The translations under genes were made by a program, and so were the position numbers. Below are positions 38,539 to 46,628 of a stretch of DNA of 64,000 nucleotides, piece after piece (the stretch's first letter is position 1; every line of letters starts with the position of its first letter). This stretch comes from an uncultured Bacteroidota bacterium (GTDB taxonomy: Bacteria > Bacteroidota > Rhodothermia > Rhodothermales > Salinibacteraceae): positions 1 to 64,000 of the forward strand of contig CAJXLV010000009.1 of the NCBI GenBank assembly GCA_913056185.1, written 5' to 3'. The notes beneath the pieces were generated by a model. That model was not told where the DNA came from and searched no databases. It was given only the letters and a program-made list of their open reading frames with translations.

Positions 38539-39672
38539 TCAGTCTGCCGAGACAGTGAGGGCGTCGTCGGCGTCTGGCGGAGCCGTCTCGGGAGGCGGAG
38601 TCGCATCGTCCGGAACCGTAGACGCAGGCAGCGCCTCCAGCACCGCCGAGACGAGGTCCGTGCGTTCCTGGAGGGCGTTGTGGGCGGGGATGCCCAGCCG
38701 CTGGCGGATGTAGCGACGGCCGACGCCGCTATCCGTCACGGGCCCAGTGAGCGCCGTAATGGCAGCGCGGTACCGGCGCCGAAAGGTATGAGCGGCGGCC
38801 CAGGCCCCGGCCAGGTCGGTTGCGGCAACGACGTGCGCCTCGACAAACGACTGCAACTCCATGTCCGTGAGCAGGTCGTCCACGCCGTAGTAGCCCACAA
38901 ATCCATCGCCCATTTCGGCCACGATCACGTCCAGCGTCGCGGTATCGTTGAGGTGCTGGATGATGCCCTTCGCCACGGGGGTGATGGCGTCTTCCACCGT
39001 ACACGCAATGCCCACGTCGGTGAACGTAGAGACGGCAGAGGCTCCGTGTGCCTGCATCCGGCGAACGTCGCGCAAGAGCGCGGCGCCGGTCAGCTTGGCC
39101 GCCCCCACCTGTAGGCCGACTTCCGTGAGCCCCTCCACGATCTGGCAGGCCGCCTTCGTCTTTCCCGTATCCATCGCCGTGCCACTGATCACCACAAGCG
39201 GAACGGAGGCGGAAAGGCGGTCGACCATTTCCAGGGCCTCCTCCTGGATGCGAGCGTGCAGCCATTGCCCCTCCCGCTCCACCATGGCCGCCCCGAGCAC
39301 CTCCACCGGCAGCGCGGGGCCGAGGTCGGGGTGGGGGGCTGTGCAGCGCCCCATCAGGCCGCCCATATTGAGTACATGCAGGGTGTCGCCGGGGTCGATG
39401 TGGCGCGGAACCCGCCCGCTGTAGCCCTTGAGGGCTTGCCGTCCGCCCAGGGTGCCCACCAAGACGTCGCCCGCCTGGATGTGACGAAAAACGCCGTCGT
39501 CGCACTCGACCTCGTCGTACTGCGTTTTCTCATCCAGCGCCCGCACCACCACCAGGTAGCCGTGCTGGGCCACTACGTACGGAGAGAGAGGAACGGGCGA
39601 GCTCACCTCGCAATGGGCCGTGCTGGAGGCAATCTTGTCGACCGCACAGGTCTGTAGGGTGTCGTCGATCAT
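38539..39672 (-). CDS. P-loop NTPase-fold protein (BioD/CbiA-like, possibly DUF1611-like) within the arg operon
   Basis: LVVISGTAMDTGKTKAACQIVEGLTEVGLQVGAAKLTGAALLRDVRRM; EMGDGFVGYYGVDDLL; start ATG 39672 between argG and argC on the same strand. Confidence 0.75.
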   Translation of the reverse strand: MIDDTLQTCAVDKIASSTAHCEVSSPVPLSPYVVAQHGYLVVVRALDEKTQYDEVECDDGVFRHIQAGDVLVGTLGGRQALKGYSGRVPRHIDPGDTLHVLNMGGLMGRCTAPHPDLGPALPVEVLGAAMVEREGQWLHARIQEEALEMVDRLSASVPLVVISGTAMDTGKTKAACQIVEGLTEVGLQVGAAKLTGAALLRDVRRMQAHGASAVSTFTDVGIACTVEDAITPVAKGIIQHLNDTATLDVIVAEMGDGFVGYYGVDDLLTDMELQSFVEAHVVAATDLAGAWAAAHTFRRRYRAAITALTGPVTDSGVGRRYIRQRLGIPAHNALQERTDLVSAVLEALPASTVPDDATPPPETAPPDADDALTVSAD

Positions 39673-39736
39673 GGAAGGCAGCCAGGGGAAAAAGAGAGAA
39701 GCATGGGGAAGACGCACGTGCCGCGGGGGAGAGGCA

Positions 39737-40951
39737 TCAGCCCCTACCGCGTTTGGGGGCGGGGCCAGTTGCTTTTTGGGCCAGGAGCGAAGGGACTGCT
39801 GCAAGCCGGGTGTAGCCTGCGGCGTCGCGCCCATCCCACAGCGCGTTTTGCTCCCCGTAGGTGGCCGTATCGGCATCAAACAGAGAGTGGGGGCTGTCCA
39901 CGCCCTGCACCTGCACCCGTCCCTTGTAGAGCTGGACAGAGACGGTGCCAGCGACGACCGACTGGCTGTGGTCCAGGAAGGCTTCGAGGTCTCGCATGGC
40001 TGGGTCGAAGTACTGCCCCTCGTGCAGCAGCCGTCCGTAGGCTGCCCCCAGCTGTTGCTTGTGCACCTGTTGCCACTTCGAGAGCACCACCTTTTCCAGT
40101 TCGCGATGGGCCGTGATGAGAATATGGGCTGCGGGGGCCTCCACGCCGATCCGGCCCTTGATGCCCAGGATGGTGTCGCCCACGTGGATGTCGCGCCCAA
40201 TGCCGTGGGCGGCCCCGCGGGCATTGAGGGCTTCCACGAGGGCGACGCCGGAGAGGGCTTCGTCGTCTACGGCAATCGGGAGGCCGTCCTCGAAGGTGAG
40301 GGTGAGGGAGGCGGGCGTCTCGGGCGCCTCGATGGGGGGCACCGTATCGGGGTACGCAGACGCCGGGAGCGGGTGGGTGGCCGTCAGGGTCTCAGCGCCA
40401 CCGATGGTGGTGCCCCACAGCCCACGGTTGATCGAGTAGTCTGTGGTCGCCTCTGGCACCGCGATGCCACGGGCCTCCAGAAAGGCGGTGGACTCCTCGC
40501 GACAAAGGCCGAGCGAGCGGACGGGCGCAAGAATGTCCAGGTCCTCGTCCATCAGCCGCAGTGCCACGTCGAACCGCACCTGGTCGTTGCCCGCCCCCGT
40601 GGACCCGTGTGCGACCCGGGACGCCCCCACGTCCTGCGCTACGCGCGCCACCGCCCGCGCCTGCACGACTCGCTCCGGCCCCACGCACAGCGGATAGACC
40701 CCGCCGCGCAGGACGTTGCCCTTAATGAGGTACGAGAGATGATCCGCATAGAGCTCTGGCCGCCCCTCCACAAGATGGTGCGCCTCCGCCCCGAGGGCGT
40801 CCGCACGGTCCGCCACCGCCTCGCGGTCCGCCGTGGAGAGGCCGCCGGTGTCCACCGTCACAGTGTGGACGGACGTGTCGTAGGTTTCGCGCAGGTAGGG
40901 AACGCAAAAGGAGGTATCGAGTCCTCCGCTAAAGGCAAGAACAATGGGCAT
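39737..40951 (-). CDS. argG: Argininosuccinate synthase
   Basis: IVLAFSGGLDTSFCVPYLRETYDTSVHTVTVDTGG, VAHGSTGAGNDQVRFDVAL; start ATG 40951. Confidence 0.95.
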   Translation of the reverse strand: MPIVLAFSGGLDTSFCVPYLRETYDTSVHTVTVDTGGLSTADREAVADRADALGAEAHHLVEGRPELYADHLSYLIKGNVLRGGVYPLCVGPERVVQARAVARVAQDVGASRVAHGSTGAGNDQVRFDVALRLMDEDLDILAPVRSLGLCREESTAFLEARGIAVPEATTDYSINRGLWGTTIGGAETLTATHPLPASAYPDTVPPIEAPETPASLTLTFEDGLPIAVDDEALSGVALVEALNARGAAHGIGRDIHVGDTILGIKGRIGVEAPAAHILITAHRELEKVVLSKWQQVHKQQLGAAYGRLLHEGQYFDPAMRDLEAFLDHSQSVVAGTVSVQLYKGRVQVQGVDSPHSLFDADTATYGEQNALWDGRDAAGYTRLAAVPSLLAQKATGPAPKRGRG

Positions 40952-40993
40952 AGGACGGGGGAAGCTGGGATGGGGGAAGCTGGGGGCAAACAC

Positions 40994-41028
40994 AAAAAAG
41001 GCGCTGGCTCGTGAGAACCAGCGCCTTT
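40994..41028 (-). terminator. Transcription attenuator/terminator hairpin in the argG leader
   Basis: Minus strand AAAGGCGCTGGTTCTC-AC-GAGCCAGCGCCTTTTTTGTG: long GC-rich stem and 6-nt T run, located between the leader ORF stop (41070) and the argG start (40951). Confidence 0.88.
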
Positions 41029-41069
41029 GGCAACAAGGCGGCAATGCCGCGTCAAATGGGAGGGGCGCC

Positions 41070-41180
41070 TTATGCATCCATCCCCCAGACGCTGGTTCGA
41101 ACCGTGGACGTGTGCAGTCGTCGCACACGTCGGGCTCGACGTCGGGTCGTGGGGGCGATGTGAGAAAGGCGGCGTGTCAT
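41070..41180 (-). CDS. argL: Arginine-rich leader peptide (36 aa, 10 Arg) of the arg operon
   Basis: Minus-strand ATG at 41180 to TAA at 41070: MTRRLSHIAPTTRRRARRVRRLHTSTVRTSVWGMDA; Arg codons CGC CGC, CGA CGT CGA, CGA CGT, CGA CGA, CGA; 9-bp hairpin GACGTGTGC/GCACACGTC over the Arg cluster; followed by antiterminator/terminator segments. argL is my proposed symbol. Confidence 0.8.
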   Translation of the reverse strand: MTRRLSHIAPTTRRRARRVRRLHTSTVRTSVWGMDA

Positions 41181-41369
41181 AACGGCTTCTACACTAAGAG
41201 GTGGATCTGGCTTTCGCAAGGTCCGGCCCGGCCCTCTTCGGTAAAGAAATTGTTAATCAAGAAATGAAGGCGGTGCGGCCGTGCCCGAACGGCGAAGACC
41301 GTGGCGGGTATGAACACCGTCGTTCTCAAGTCCTTCTCCAATCTCTCAGAGATCCCCTGCACCGCCTGC

Positions 41370-41720
41370 ATGGATGCGTCGCCGTTGTTCGATCCCGAAT
41401 ACTTCCCCGTTATTGCCGCCACGCTGATTGGGTTTGCCGGCCTGGCCGCGGCGTTGCTGGTGCCCATCTGGCGGTTTTTGAACCGAGAGCAGGAGGTGGC
41501 GGAAGACTGGACGCCGGAGGCCGTCGAGAAGCGTCTCCGGGAGCTCCGCACCGAGGACGTTGATGGTGAGGCCGTCGACAACGAGGAGGCGCGCGCGAGC
41601 GCCCCGTCCTCCGATGCCCCGTCTGATGCCCCGTCCTCCGATGGCCCGTCCGATGCGGCGGCGGGGCAGGGCGCGGCGGGGCAGAGCACAGCGGAGACGT
41701 CTGCGTCCCCGTCCCACTGA
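41370..41720 (+). CDS. Small membrane protein with Ser/Ala/Asp-rich tail
   Basis: MDASPLFDPEYFPVIAATLIGFAGLAAALLVPIWRFLNREQE (one TM) then SAPSSDAPSDAPSSDGPSD repeats; start chosen at ATG 41370. Confidence 0.5.
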   Translation: MDASPLFDPEYFPVIAATLIGFAGLAAALLVPIWRFLNREQEVAEDWTPEAVEKRLRELRTEDVDGEAVDNEEARASAPSSDAPSDAPSSDGPSDAAAGQGAAGQSTAETSASPSH

Positions 41721-41749
41721 CACCAACTCAGATTGGCGACACGTCTGGG

Positions 41750-42211
41750 CTATTCGGTCGTGGCCGTGTCGGTTGGGGTCGTGTCGGGCGGGGCCACCCG
41801 GACCAGTGGGCGGAGGTCCTCCAGCGTCTTGGGGCCAATGCCGCGCACGTGCGTTAGTTCGTCGATGCTTCGAAAGGGGTGCTGCTGTGTGCGGTAGGTG
41901 CGAATCCGATCTGAGAGGGCGGGGCCAATGCCAGGAAGGGCTTGCAGGGCGGTCTCAGAAGCCCTGTTTACGTTGAGGGGCGCAGCGGCGGTGGGGGCTG
42001 TTTGGGGCGGGGAGGAGGCGGAGTCGGGGAGGGCGGACGCCGCCGCCCCGGATGGAGCCGCGAGCGAGTCGATTGCCAGGGGCGGTACCTGTTGCCGTTG
42101 CAGGTGCCGAACGGTGAGTCCCAACAAGAAAAGAAACGCGATTGTCAGCACCGCCAGGCTCTCGCGGCGCGTGATGGACAGGCGCTGTTGGAGCTCGTAG
42201 AGCCAGGGCAT
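41750..42211 (-). CDS. ComEA-like helix-hairpin-helix protein
   Basis: One TM then PLNVNRASETALQALPGIGPALSDRIRTYRTQQHPFRSIDELTHVRGIGPKTLEDLRPLV; start ATG 42211. Confidence 0.88.
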   Translation of the reverse strand: MPWLYELQQRLSITRRESLAVLTIAFLFLLGLTVRHLQRQQVPPLAIDSLAAPSGAAASALPDSASSPPQTAPTAAAPLNVNRASETALQALPGIGPALSDRIRTYRTQQHPFRSIDELTHVRGIGPKTLEDLRPLVRVAPPDTTPTDTATTE

Positions 42212-42341
42212 GGCGGCACGCGGAGGAAGGCACAATTCGACGGGCCGGATGTATGTACCAGACACATTCAGCGCCGGAATATAACGTCGCTCTGCCCCCC
42301 ACGCACCGTGTTCGGCCCCTCGTCGTTCTGCCTCTCCCCTC

Positions 42342-43109
42342 ATGGCCCAGCGCTCCATCATACGCACCCGGGCGATTGTGCTGCGGAGTCTCAACTACGG
42401 CGAGACCAGTCAGATCGTGACACTCTTCACAGAGGAGAAGGGCAAGCTGGGGGTGATGGCGAAAGGCGCCCGCCGTCCCAAGAGCTCGTTCGGGGCCACG
42501 CTCCAGCCGATGGCGTATACACAAGTGGTGTTTTACCACAAGCCCACGCGAACGCTGCAGATCCTGAGCGAGAGCAGTCATGTCGAGTCGTTTCATCGAC
42601 TCCGTGGCGGGTTGCGGCCCATCACGGTGGGACTACGCATTGTGGAACTGGTCGACGCGCTCATGGAGACGGAAGACGCGCAGCCCCGGGTGTTTGCGCT
42701 GTTGGTGCGGGCGATGCGCCGCCTCAATCGCCGTCAGCCGCGTGCCCACAATCTGTGGCCGTACGTGCAGTTGCAGTTGGCGCAGGGGCTGGGCGTGGCC
42801 CCCGCGGTGGAGCGGGCGCGGGTGGAGGCCGTGACGGGGGACGAGGGGCTGCTGTCGCTGGCCGATGGGGGGGTGTATCCGCCTGGCGCCTCCGCGGAAA
42901 AGCCCCGTCGTGCCTCGCGCGCCGCCCTTCGCGCCTACGCAACCTTCGCGCGCGCCGACCTTGACACCGTCATGCGCCTGGAAATGGCGCAGCCCGTACG
43001 CCGGGAAGTGGAAGCGCTCGTGCGCGACTTTCTTCGGTACCAGTTTGGCGACGCGTATCCGGACCGCAGCCGATCGGTCATCGCCCAGATCGAGGCGGCG
43101 GGGGGGTGA
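42342..43109 (+). CDS. recO: DNA repair protein RecO
   Basis: IRTRAIVLRSLNYGETSQIVTLFTEEKGKLGVMAKGARRPKS; Arg-rich C-terminus. Confidence 0.9.
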   Translation: MAQRSIIRTRAIVLRSLNYGETSQIVTLFTEEKGKLGVMAKGARRPKSSFGATLQPMAYTQVVFYHKPTRTLQILSESSHVESFHRLRGGLRPITVGLRIVELVDALMETEDAQPRVFALLVRAMRRLNRRQPRAHNLWPYVQLQLAQGLGVAPAVERARVEAVTGDEGLLSLADGGVYPPGASAEKPRRASRAALRAYATFARADLDTVMRLEMAQPVRREVEALVRDFLRYQFGDAYPDRSRSVIAQIEAAGG

Positions 43110-43111
43110 CC

Positions 43112-43633
43112 TTGTCGCACGGCCTCGGTACCCTCAGCGCCAAGCAGCACGAGTTCCTCCAGTTCCTCATCGACCGGACGCGTGAAACGGGCGTCTGGCC
43201 GACGTCCCGGGAAATCATCGACCACTTTGGCTACGGCTCGCCTGAAGGGAATCATCTCGGCCGGGACCTTACATGACGCGGTTGAGGCAGACCTGGGAAC
43301 CATTCCCCTGGACAGGCTCTTTTCGGACCTCGATGAGATCTTTGTCATTCGTGTTTTGGGACAGCCGATGCGCGGGGCCGACATTCACGACGGCGACTAC
43401 GTGCTTCTCATCGACGAGGTCATTTCGGAGGAGGGAATTGGGGCGATGCTCTACAACGGAGAAACGTCTCTGAAGCGCGTGTGCCACGATGAGGATGGCC
43501 TCCGACTGGAGCCCTGCAATCCGGAGTACGATGACATCCACATTCAGCCCGACGTACTCGAGGAGGTGACCATCCTCGGTCGGTACGGCGGCCACGTCAA
43601 CGAAGACGGCATCTACAAGAAGGGGCATGGCGG
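43112..43633 (+). pseudogene. lexA: lexA pseudogene (frameshift/deletion, catalytic Ser replaced)
   Basis: N-terminal HTH frame TTG 43112: LGTLSAKQHEFLQFLIDRTRETGVWPTSREIIDHFGYGS then stop (LGRDLT*); a different frame continues RLKGIISAGTLHDAVEADLGTIPLDRLFSDLDEIFVIRVLGQPMRGADIHDGDYVLL...IYKKGH; expected catalytic GxSM is GQPM. Confidence 0.75.
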
Positions 43634-43758
43634 CGGCCCCGTCGCGGCGGCCCCGTCGCGGCGGCGTAGGGGAGCAGAGATTCCCGCGCGCCGAAAGATG
43701 GCCCGCAGGGCAACGTGTACGCACCGTTTTGCATCTACACCACGAGTGAACCCGGTCT

Positions 43759-44385
43759 ATGAGCGAACTGCCAAACTGGCGAGACAATCTTGGGCGCGAC
43801 GGCGGCCACTGGGACGACGGCCGCTGGTACGACATTCACCTGGAGCGGAAGATGCCGCAGGCGATTCCCATGTTCGAGGAGCTGGCGATGGCGCTTCCGC
43901 CGTTGCCTCCTGGCGCTCGCGTGGGCGACCTGGCCTGTGGCACCGGCAATGCCGCCGCCACGGTGCTCGATGCCTATCCGCAGGTGGAGCTCGTCTTGAT
44001 CGACGAAGACCCTGATCTGCTCTCCATCGCGCAGGAAAAGGTGGGGCAGTTTACACGCAGCGTGGAGCCGCTTCGCGTGTCGGTGCCCACCGACGGGGCG
44101 CCGCTGCCGGGCGGGCCGTACGACGCGGTGGTGGCCTCGCTGGCCCTCCATGCCATCGTGGGGCACGAGGTAGACCGTGCCGAGGCGGAGTCGCGCTACG
44201 AATTGCTGTTTCAGAGCATCCTTGAGCCGCTTCGCCCCGGCGCGCACTGCCTGGTGGGCGACCACGTGGGCACGCTCGATCTCTACGCGCAACTGAAGGC
44301 GATGGAGCGCGCGGGGTTTGCGGAGGTGGACTGTGCCTGGCGGCAGGACGATTTCTTTGTGGCGGGCGGGCGCAAGCGGCCCTGA
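43759..44385 (+). CDS. Class I SAM-dependent methyltransferase
   Basis: ARVGDLACGTGNAAATVLDAYPQVELVLIDEDPDLL. Confidence 0.85.
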   Translation: MSELPNWRDNLGRDGGHWDDGRWYDIHLERKMPQAIPMFEELAMALPPLPPGARVGDLACGTGNAAATVLDAYPQVELVLIDEDPDLLSIAQEKVGQFTRSVEPLRVSVPTDGAPLPGGPYDAVVASLALHAIVGHEVDRAEAESRYELLFQSILEPLRPGAHCLVGDHVGTLDLYAQLKAMERAGFAEVDCAWRQDDFFVAGGRKRP

Positions 44386-44423
44386 GTGCACGCCGCGGGC
44401 GGGCGCCCGAAGCCATCCGGGGC

Positions 44424-45872
44424 TCAACGCTCGTTGCGGATGCGGGCGTAGGTCTTGTCGAGGTTTACCACCGGCTTCGGGTAGTCCGCGCCCAGCACGC
44501 AGCCGTACTTCTTTTGCTCCTCGTGGCTCATCTTGTGCGGCTCGTGGACGTAGTGGTCGGGGACGTCCTGGAGCTCGGGCAACCAGTAGCGGACGTACTC
44601 GCCGTTCTCGTCGTAGCGCTGGGCCTGCTTTACGATGTTGAAGTAGCGGGCCCGCGGGTCGTTGCCCACGCGGGAGTTGTAAGCCCAGTTGCCCCAGTTG
44701 GAGGCCACGTCGTAGTCCACCAGTTGCGACTCGAAGTAGGCCGCGCCCATGCGCCAGTCCAGCTTTAGGCTCTGCGAAAGCATGCTGGCTACGTTCTGGC
44801 GGCCCCGATTGGACATGTAGCCGGTGCGGTTGAGTTCGCGCATGTTGGCGTCCACGAACGGAATGCCAGTGGTGCCGGTGGCCCACCGCTCGAACGACTC
44901 GTCGTGGTAGCTCCAGTCGATGTCGTTGCCGATGATGCCGCCCGGGTGGAAGAGTCGGTCGCCCGCCTTCCACGTCACGTAGGTGAAGAAGTCGCGCCAG
45001 ATGAGCTCGAACTTCATCCAGTAGGTCGACTTGTTGTCAACCCGTCGCCGCTCGTAGCGCTCCACTTCTTCGTGGATCTGGCGGGGCGTAATGCAGCCGT
45101 GGGCGAGCCACGCACTGAACTTGGCGGAGTAGTTGGCGCCGAGCAGGCCGTTGCGGGTGGCCTTGTACTTTTTGAGGCAGTCCTCCCGCCAGATGTACTC
45201 GTCGATGCGGTCGAGCCCCCGCGTCTCGCCGCCTTTGAAGGGCAGCACTGCCCGTTCGTCGACGGTTCCGTCCGCGTCGAAGCCGAGGTCGCCAAGCGTA
45301 GGAATCGAGCCGGCGTCCAGGTCGTCGGGGAGCGGGGAGACGGTGTCGGGGGCGTCGGTCGTCGGGCGCACGCGGCTTTTCTTTTCCACGCCCTTCCGGA
45401 AATTGGTGTAGACGTCCGGAATGTCGTCCGGGCCCTCGAAGGGAATGTCGTCGATGTGGTAGAGCGTCTTGCCCCAGAAAAAGCCGGGGAGGGCGTCGGT
45501 CTCGGCGAGTGCGTCTTTGACCGCGTCCTCCGTCTTGCGCTCCTCGGTCCCAATTTCCTGGAACATGAGCACCTCATCGGCGCCCACCTGCCGCACGAGG
45601 TCGGGAAGCACAGCTTCCGGGCGGCCATTGCGCACCACCAGGTCGCTCCCGCGCTCCTGAAGGGAGCTGCGCAGGTCCTGCACGCTCTCGCGCAGGAAGC
45701 GGGCGCGGATGGCGCTCATCTTCGGCAGGTCAAACATTGTGGTGCCGACGTGGCGCGGGTCGAAGCAGTAGACCGGCACGGTGCGGTCGAAGTGGTCCAC
45801 TGCGTAGCGGAGCGGCGCGTGGTCGCGGACGCGGAGGTCGTTACGGATCCAGACAAGGGCGGTTGAGGGCAC
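44424..45872 (-). CDS. Cryptochrome DASH / photolyase family
   Basis: TALVWIRNDLRVRDHAPLRYAV, KYKATRNGLLGANYSAKFSAWLAHGCITPRQIHEEV, MRELNRTGYMSNRGRQNVASML; GTG start at 45872 proposed. Confidence 0.92.
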   Translation of the reverse strand: MPSTALVWIRNDLRVRDHAPLRYAVDHFDRTVPVYCFDPRHVGTTMFDLPKMSAIRARFLRESVQDLRSSLQERGSDLVVRNGRPEAVLPDLVRQVGADEVLMFQEIGTEERKTEDAVKDALAETDALPGFFWGKTLYHIDDIPFEGPDDIPDVYTNFRKGVEKKSRVRPTTDAPDTVSPLPDDLDAGSIPTLGDLGFDADGTVDERAVLPFKGGETRGLDRIDEYIWREDCLKKYKATRNGLLGANYSAKFSAWLAHGCITPRQIHEEVERYERRRVDNKSTYWMKFELIWRDFFTYVTWKAGDRLFHPGGIIGNDIDWSYHDESFERWATGTTGIPFVDANMRELNRTGYMSNRGRQNVASMLSQSLKLDWRMGAAYFESQLVDYDVASNWGNWAYNSRVGNDPRARYFNIVKQAQRYDENGEYVRYWLPELQDVPDHYVHEPHKMSHEEQKKYGCVLGADYPKPVVNLDKTYARIRNER

Positions 45873-45989
45873 GGCGCTGGTGCGTTGGAAGGGGGGAGGG
45901 GGAAGGCGAAAGAGGGCACGAACGCGGGGACGCGTCGGACGCACAGAGGCGTCAGGGCTCGTGCTCCAACTCTTCCGTTCGTCCGGGCA

Positions 45990-46151
45990 CTACTCTTCCT
46001 TTGCCCAGGGGATGTGGTCGCGATTTTTATTGCGTCGGCAGCGCTCGCTGCAATATTTTACATTTTCCCAGTCGTCTTCCCATTTCTTTCGCCACTCAAA
46101 CTCGCGGTTGCAGACCGGGCACGTCTTCGTCGGTAAGTTCTTGTGACTCAT
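45990..46151 (-). CDS. DUF2256-like zinc-binding protein
   Basis: [42 protein letters not shown]; start ATG 46151. Confidence 0.85.
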   Translation of the reverse strand: MSHKNLPTKTCPVCNREFEWRKKWEDDWENVKYCSERCRRNKNRDHIPWAKEE

Positions 46152-46397
46152 GAGAGGACCGGAGGGAGGTGGGAGTGTGGATGATGCGCGCCTGCAAACG
46201 ACAGGGGCACGTTCTCGTGCCGTTTCGGTGGGGGTTCTTACACGCTCGTCACGCACCCTGCCTTTGCACGGTTCTCACGTCAAACGGCCCGTTGGGGAGC
46301 GCGTGCGGCCCATCGTGGAGGAACAGACGCGGGAAGGGGGGCGTAGGGCCGTATGGTCATTTTAAAGACAGCAGCGGTCCTCCCGCTGCGCACCGCC

Positions 46398-46470
46398 GGG
46401 GCCATAGCTCAGTTGGTAGAGCGCTGGAATCGCACTCCAGAGGTCCTGGGTTCGAATCCCAGTGGCTCCA
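46398..46470 (+). tRNA. tRNA-Ala (CGC)
   Basis: Cloverleaf GGGGCCATAGCTCAGTTGGTAGAGCGCTGGAATCGCACTCCAGAGGTCCTGGGTTCGAATCCCAGTGGCTCCA; anticodon loop AT-CGC-AC; G3:U70 identity pair; CCA not encoded. Confidence 0.95.
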
Positions 46471-46476
46471 CATCCT

Positions 46477-46521
46477 CCCCCCGCCTGCTCCGAGTACACT
46501 CGGGACTGCGCGGGGGTTTTT
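46477..46521 (+). terminator. Terminator downstream of tRNA-Ala
   Basis: CCCCCGC...GCGCGGGGGTTTTTG stem and T run. Confidence 0.75.
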
Positions 46522-46628
46522 GTGTTGGGCCCTGCCCGGGTTGGGCCCTGTCCGGCTGCAACCAGGCTGCGCGGCAGAGCGCCGTGCCGCTTTCAGAAAT
46601 GCACTTTCACGTCGTCACGGACCCGCCG

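Noticed and set aside
40994-41028. Terminator as the end of a plus-strand transcript
   Set aside because: The T run follows the stem on the minus strand (40999..40994); the plus side lacks a T tract after the stem, and it lies inside the argG leader, so attenuation is the better reading.
41590-41710. Short repeats GCCCCGTCCTCCGATG...
   Set aside because: Coding repeats giving the SAPSSDAPSDAPSSD low-complexity tail, not an independent element.
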